Shown piece by piece: positions 4,793 through 7,053 of a stretch of DNA of 7,053 nucleotides. This DNA comes from an uncultured Olsenella sp. Its GTDB lineage: Bacteria > Actinomycetota > Coriobacteriia > Coriobacteriales > Atopobiaceae. Under the pieces are notes generated by a model that did not search any database, was not told the DNA's origin, and worked only from the letters and a program-made list of their open reading frames with translations. Where the stretch lies: assembly GCA_947253595.1 (NCBI GenBank), contig CAMXZR010000080.1:1-7053 (forward strand), written 5' to 3'. Both the position numbers and the translations under genes were made by a program. Each line of letters starts with the position of its first letter. Within the stretch, counting starts at the first letter, position 1.

Positions 4793-7053
4793 CTAGGCAT
4801 CGGCCGGCTTGCGTGGCCTCCTCTCATAGGGCGTGCCCGCGAGCGGCAGACGCGTCCTGAGCTCGCCGTCGATGCGGCGATACGCGTTCTGCACCGCAGG
4901 GGCCGTCGGAATCGTGGCGATCTCGCCAATGCCCTTGCCGCCGTAGGCCACGTTGAGCAGGTTCTCCTTCTCGACGTAGATGGCGTGGATGTCGGGAATC
5001 TGGTTTGCGCGCAGGAGTCCAAGGGTCCCGAAGCGCGCGGTGGGCACGCAGTCCCTCAGGGGGAAGTCCTCGGTGAGGGCATATCCCATGCCCATGAGCA
5101 CGCCTCCCTCTATCTGCCCCTGGATGGCGATGGGATTGACCACCTTGCCGGAGTCGTGCGCCGCGTATATGTGCGAGACGCGGCCCTTCTTGTCCAGGAC
5201 CACCAGGTGCGTGGCAAAGCCGTAGCACACGTGGCTCTTCGGATTGGGCTTGTCGGCACCCAGCTTGTCGGTGGGCTCGAAGTACTCGTAGCTGAACTCG
5301 CAGCCCTCGAGGGCGCGGAGCGCGGCCGCAGGGTCCTCGGCGTAGCGACCGCCACCCGCCCTGAGCTCGCACTTGCGGACGTCGTAGCTGCGGCCGTCCT
5401 CGTACTCGACCCTGGCGCCGTCGCCCGTCGCCCGGACGGGGCCCTGGGGCACGCCCTCCCCCGCCTCGTACGCCATCATGGCGTCCCGCAGCAGGAAGGC
5501 GGCGCCGCGCACCGACTCGCCGGTGATGACGGTCTGGCGCGAGCCGGAGGTGGTGCCGGAATCGGGTGCCGCCTCGGTCGAGCACTCGCCGTTGCCGATG
5601 AGCGTCCGCGGGAGGCCACTGGCCTCGGCTACGTCCTGCAGGAAGACGGTGTTGCAGCCCTGCCCGATGTCGGAGGTTGCAGAGTAGACCATGGCCCTTC
5701 CCCCCTCGACCACGATCTTGCAGCGACCGGCATCGGGCAGGCCCACGCCCACGCCCGCATTCTTCATGGCGCAGGCAAGGCCGCAGTGGTCCGCGTTTGC
5801 GTCGTAGGCGTCCTTCACCGCGAGGAGCGTCTCCTTGAGGGCGGTGGAGCGATCGGCGATCTGGCCGTTGGGCAGGACTTCTCCGGGCTCGACGGCGTTC
5901 TTGTAGCGCATCTCCCAGGGAGAGATGCCCACCTCGTCGGCGAGGAGGTCGATGAGGCACTCGAGGGCGAACTGGCTCTGGCACACGCCGAAGCCGCGGA
6001 AGGCCCCCGCAGGCGGGTTGTTGGTGTAATAGCCATAGCCGCGTATGTCGGTGTTCTGGTACTTGTAGGGGCCGACGGAGTGGGTGCAGGCGCGCTCGAG
6101 CACCGGCCCGCAGAGGCTCGCGTAGGCGCCCGTGTCGAAGTTGATCTCGCAGTCCAGCGCGGTGAGCTTGCCCTCCTCGTCGCAACCCAGGGTGAAGGTG
6201 CCCTGCATGGCGTGGCGCTTGGGATGGAAGTCAATGGACTCCCGACGCGTGAATCTGCACTTCACGGTGCGCCCGAAGCGCATGGCCGCGAGTGCCGCGA
6301 GGTGCTGCGCGCTCACGTCCTCCTTGCCGCCGAAGCCGCCACCCACCAGCATGGTCTGGACGACAACGCGCTCGGGGGTCTTGTCCCAGCCAAACATGTG
6401 GGCGACCTCCTTGCGCGTGTCGTAGGCGCCCTGGTCGGTGCTCTGGATCTTGACACCGTCCTTGTAGGGGAAGGCCACGGCGCACTCTGGCTCGAGGAAG
6501 GCATGCTCGGTGAAGGGGGTCTCGAAGGTCTTGGTCACGACGTGCGCGGACTTCGCGAGCGCCTCCCTGGCGTTGCCGCGGGTCACGTGACGGCTCTGGC
6601 AGACGTTGTCGTGGAGCTCGACGACGTTTCCGAAGGCCAGGAAGCTGTCGTGGATGACGGGAGCACCCTCGGCCCTGGCCTCCTCGATGTTGCGGACGGG
6701 TTCGAGCTCCTCGTAGGTCACCTTGACGAGCTTCTTGGCCTTGGCCAGGGTCTTCTGGTCCTCGGCGACCACCAGGCAGATGGCGTCCCCCACGAAGCGG
6801 GTGACGTCGCCCTCGGCAATCATGACATCCCAGTCCTGGATGAGGTGGCCCACCTGGTTCACGGGCACGTCCCCCGCCCTGAGCACGCCCAGAACGCCGG
6901 GCAGGGCCTCGGCCTTGGAGCTGTCGATGCTCACCACGCGGGCGCGGGGATACTTGGAGCGCACGGCAGAGGCGTAGGCCATGTCGGGGTAGTCGGTCTC
7001 GTTGAGGTCGTCGGGGTACACGCCGTAGCCCAGGACCTTGCGGCGAACGTCCA
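4793..7053 (-). CDS. Xanthine dehydrogenase-type molybdenum hydroxylase, molybdopterin-binding region (partial, N-terminus beyond right edge)
   Basis: The frame is open from the right edge to TAG at 4795-4793, giving 752 visible residues; a GTG at 7021-7019 is in frame, but coding similarity continues upstream of it (VRRKVLGYGVYPDDL), so the true start lies outside. Numbering from that GTG, the N-terminal a/b hammerhead domain covers about 1-130 and the molybdopterin domains follow. Molybdopterin-contacting stretches are GGGFGGKED at 227-235, AFRGFG at 340-345, DIGQGCNTV at 451-459, TTSGSRQTV at 490-498 and GGKGIGE at 694-700, where Glu700 matches the catalytic base. Glu234 and Arg342 match the two residues that position xanthine in bovine and Rhodobacter enzymes, so hydroxylation of hypoxanthine/xanthine fits better than aldehyde or CO oxidation. 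FTEHAFLEPEC at 170-180 and VGHLIQDWD at 57-65 recall clostridial selenium-dependent xanthine dehydrogenases, from memory. The iron-sulphur part, fused or separate, is not in view. It lies upstream of a nucleoside importer. Confidence 0.92.
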   Translation of the reverse strand, partial: DVRRKVLGYGVYPDDLNETDYPDMAYASAVRSKYPRARVVSIDSSKAEALPGVLGVLRAGDVPVNQVGHLIQDWDVMIAEGDVTRFVGDAICLVVAEDQKTLAKAKKLVKVTYEELEPVRNIEEARAEGAPVIHDSFLAFGNVVELHDNVCQSRHVTRGNAREALAKSAHVVTKTFETPFTEHAFLEPECAVAFPYKDGVKIQSTDQGAYDTRKEVAHMFGWDKTPERVVVQTMLVGGGFGGKEDVSAQHLAALAAMRFGRTVKCRFTRRESIDFHPKRHAMQGTFTLGCDEEGKLTALDCEINFDTGAYASLCGPVLERACTHSVGPYKYQNTDIRGYGYYTNNPPAGAFRGFGVCQSQFALECLIDLLADEVGISPWEMRYKNAVEPGEVLPNGQIADRSTALKETLLAVKDAYDANADHCGLACAMKNAGVGVGLPDAGRCKIVVEGGRAMVYSATSDIGQGCNTVFLQDVAEASGLPRTLIGNGECSTEAAPDSGTTSGSRQTVITGESVRGAAFLLRDAMMAYEAGEGVPQGPVRATGDGARVEYEDGRSYDVRKCELRAGGGRYAEDPAAALRALEGCEFSYEYFEPTDKLGADKPNPKSHVCYGFATHLVVLDKKGRVSHIYAAHDSGKVVNPIAIQGQIEGGVLMGMGYALTEDFPLRDCVPTARFGTLGLLRANQIPDIHAIYVEKENLLNVAYGGKGIGEIATIPTAPAVQNAYRRIDGELRTRLPLAGTPYERRPRKPADA

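Noticed and set aside
4824..6185. A 453-codon minus-strand frame inside the dehydrogenase gene
   Set aside because: It is an Arg/Gly/Pro/His-rich alternative frame of the dehydrogenase, whose own frame carries all molybdopterin motifs without interruption.
7019..7021. GTG at 7021-7019 as the true start of the dehydrogenase
   Set aside because: No Shine-Dalgarno precedes it and the ten codons upstream still match the conserved start of the molybdopterin domain, so the gene continues past the edge.

Overview
The window is GC-rich and compact, and every gene I can support lies on the minus strand, so it reads from right to left. GC-rich codon use, strong Shine-Dalgarno sites and a lipoprotein signal with an RR pair before the lipobox suggest a high-GC Gram-positive anaerobe. 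A gut Coriobacteriia (Olsenella/Collinsella/Atopobiaceae type) is my best guess, but it rests on general style only, with no RNA marker to confirm it.

Layout in transcription order: (1) 7053-4793, the molybdopterin-binding part of a xanthine dehydrogenase-type hydroxylase, cut by the right edge; (2) a 98-nt spacer with an imperfect hairpin; (3) 4694-3183, a double-NBD ATPase of the RbsA/NupO type; (4) 3170-2055, first permease; (5) 2055-1120, second permease, overlapping the first by one base (TAATG); (6) a 192-nt spacer with a perfect 9-bp hairpin and a possible folded leader; (7) 927-1, a BMP/PnrA-type lipoprotein, cut by the left edge and missing its C-terminus.

Genes 3-5 and 7 together form a complete BMP-family nucleoside ABC importer like B. 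subtilis NupNOPQ (YufNOPQ). Next to a hydroxylase that keeps the Glu/Arg pair typical of xanthine-oxidising enzymes, the likely job is purine salvage or catabolism: the lipoprotein captures a purine nucleoside or base, the permeases and ATPase import it, and the dehydrogenase oxidises hypoxanthine or xanthine inside the cell. The substrate is inferred from family and neighbours.

I see no mobile element, CRISPR array, tRNA or rRNA, and no clearly new system. The points most worth a second look are the enzyme-importer pairing, the possible selenium-dependent single-chain nature of the dehydrogenase, the binding protein placed last behind its own long leader, and the inverted repeats in that leader.
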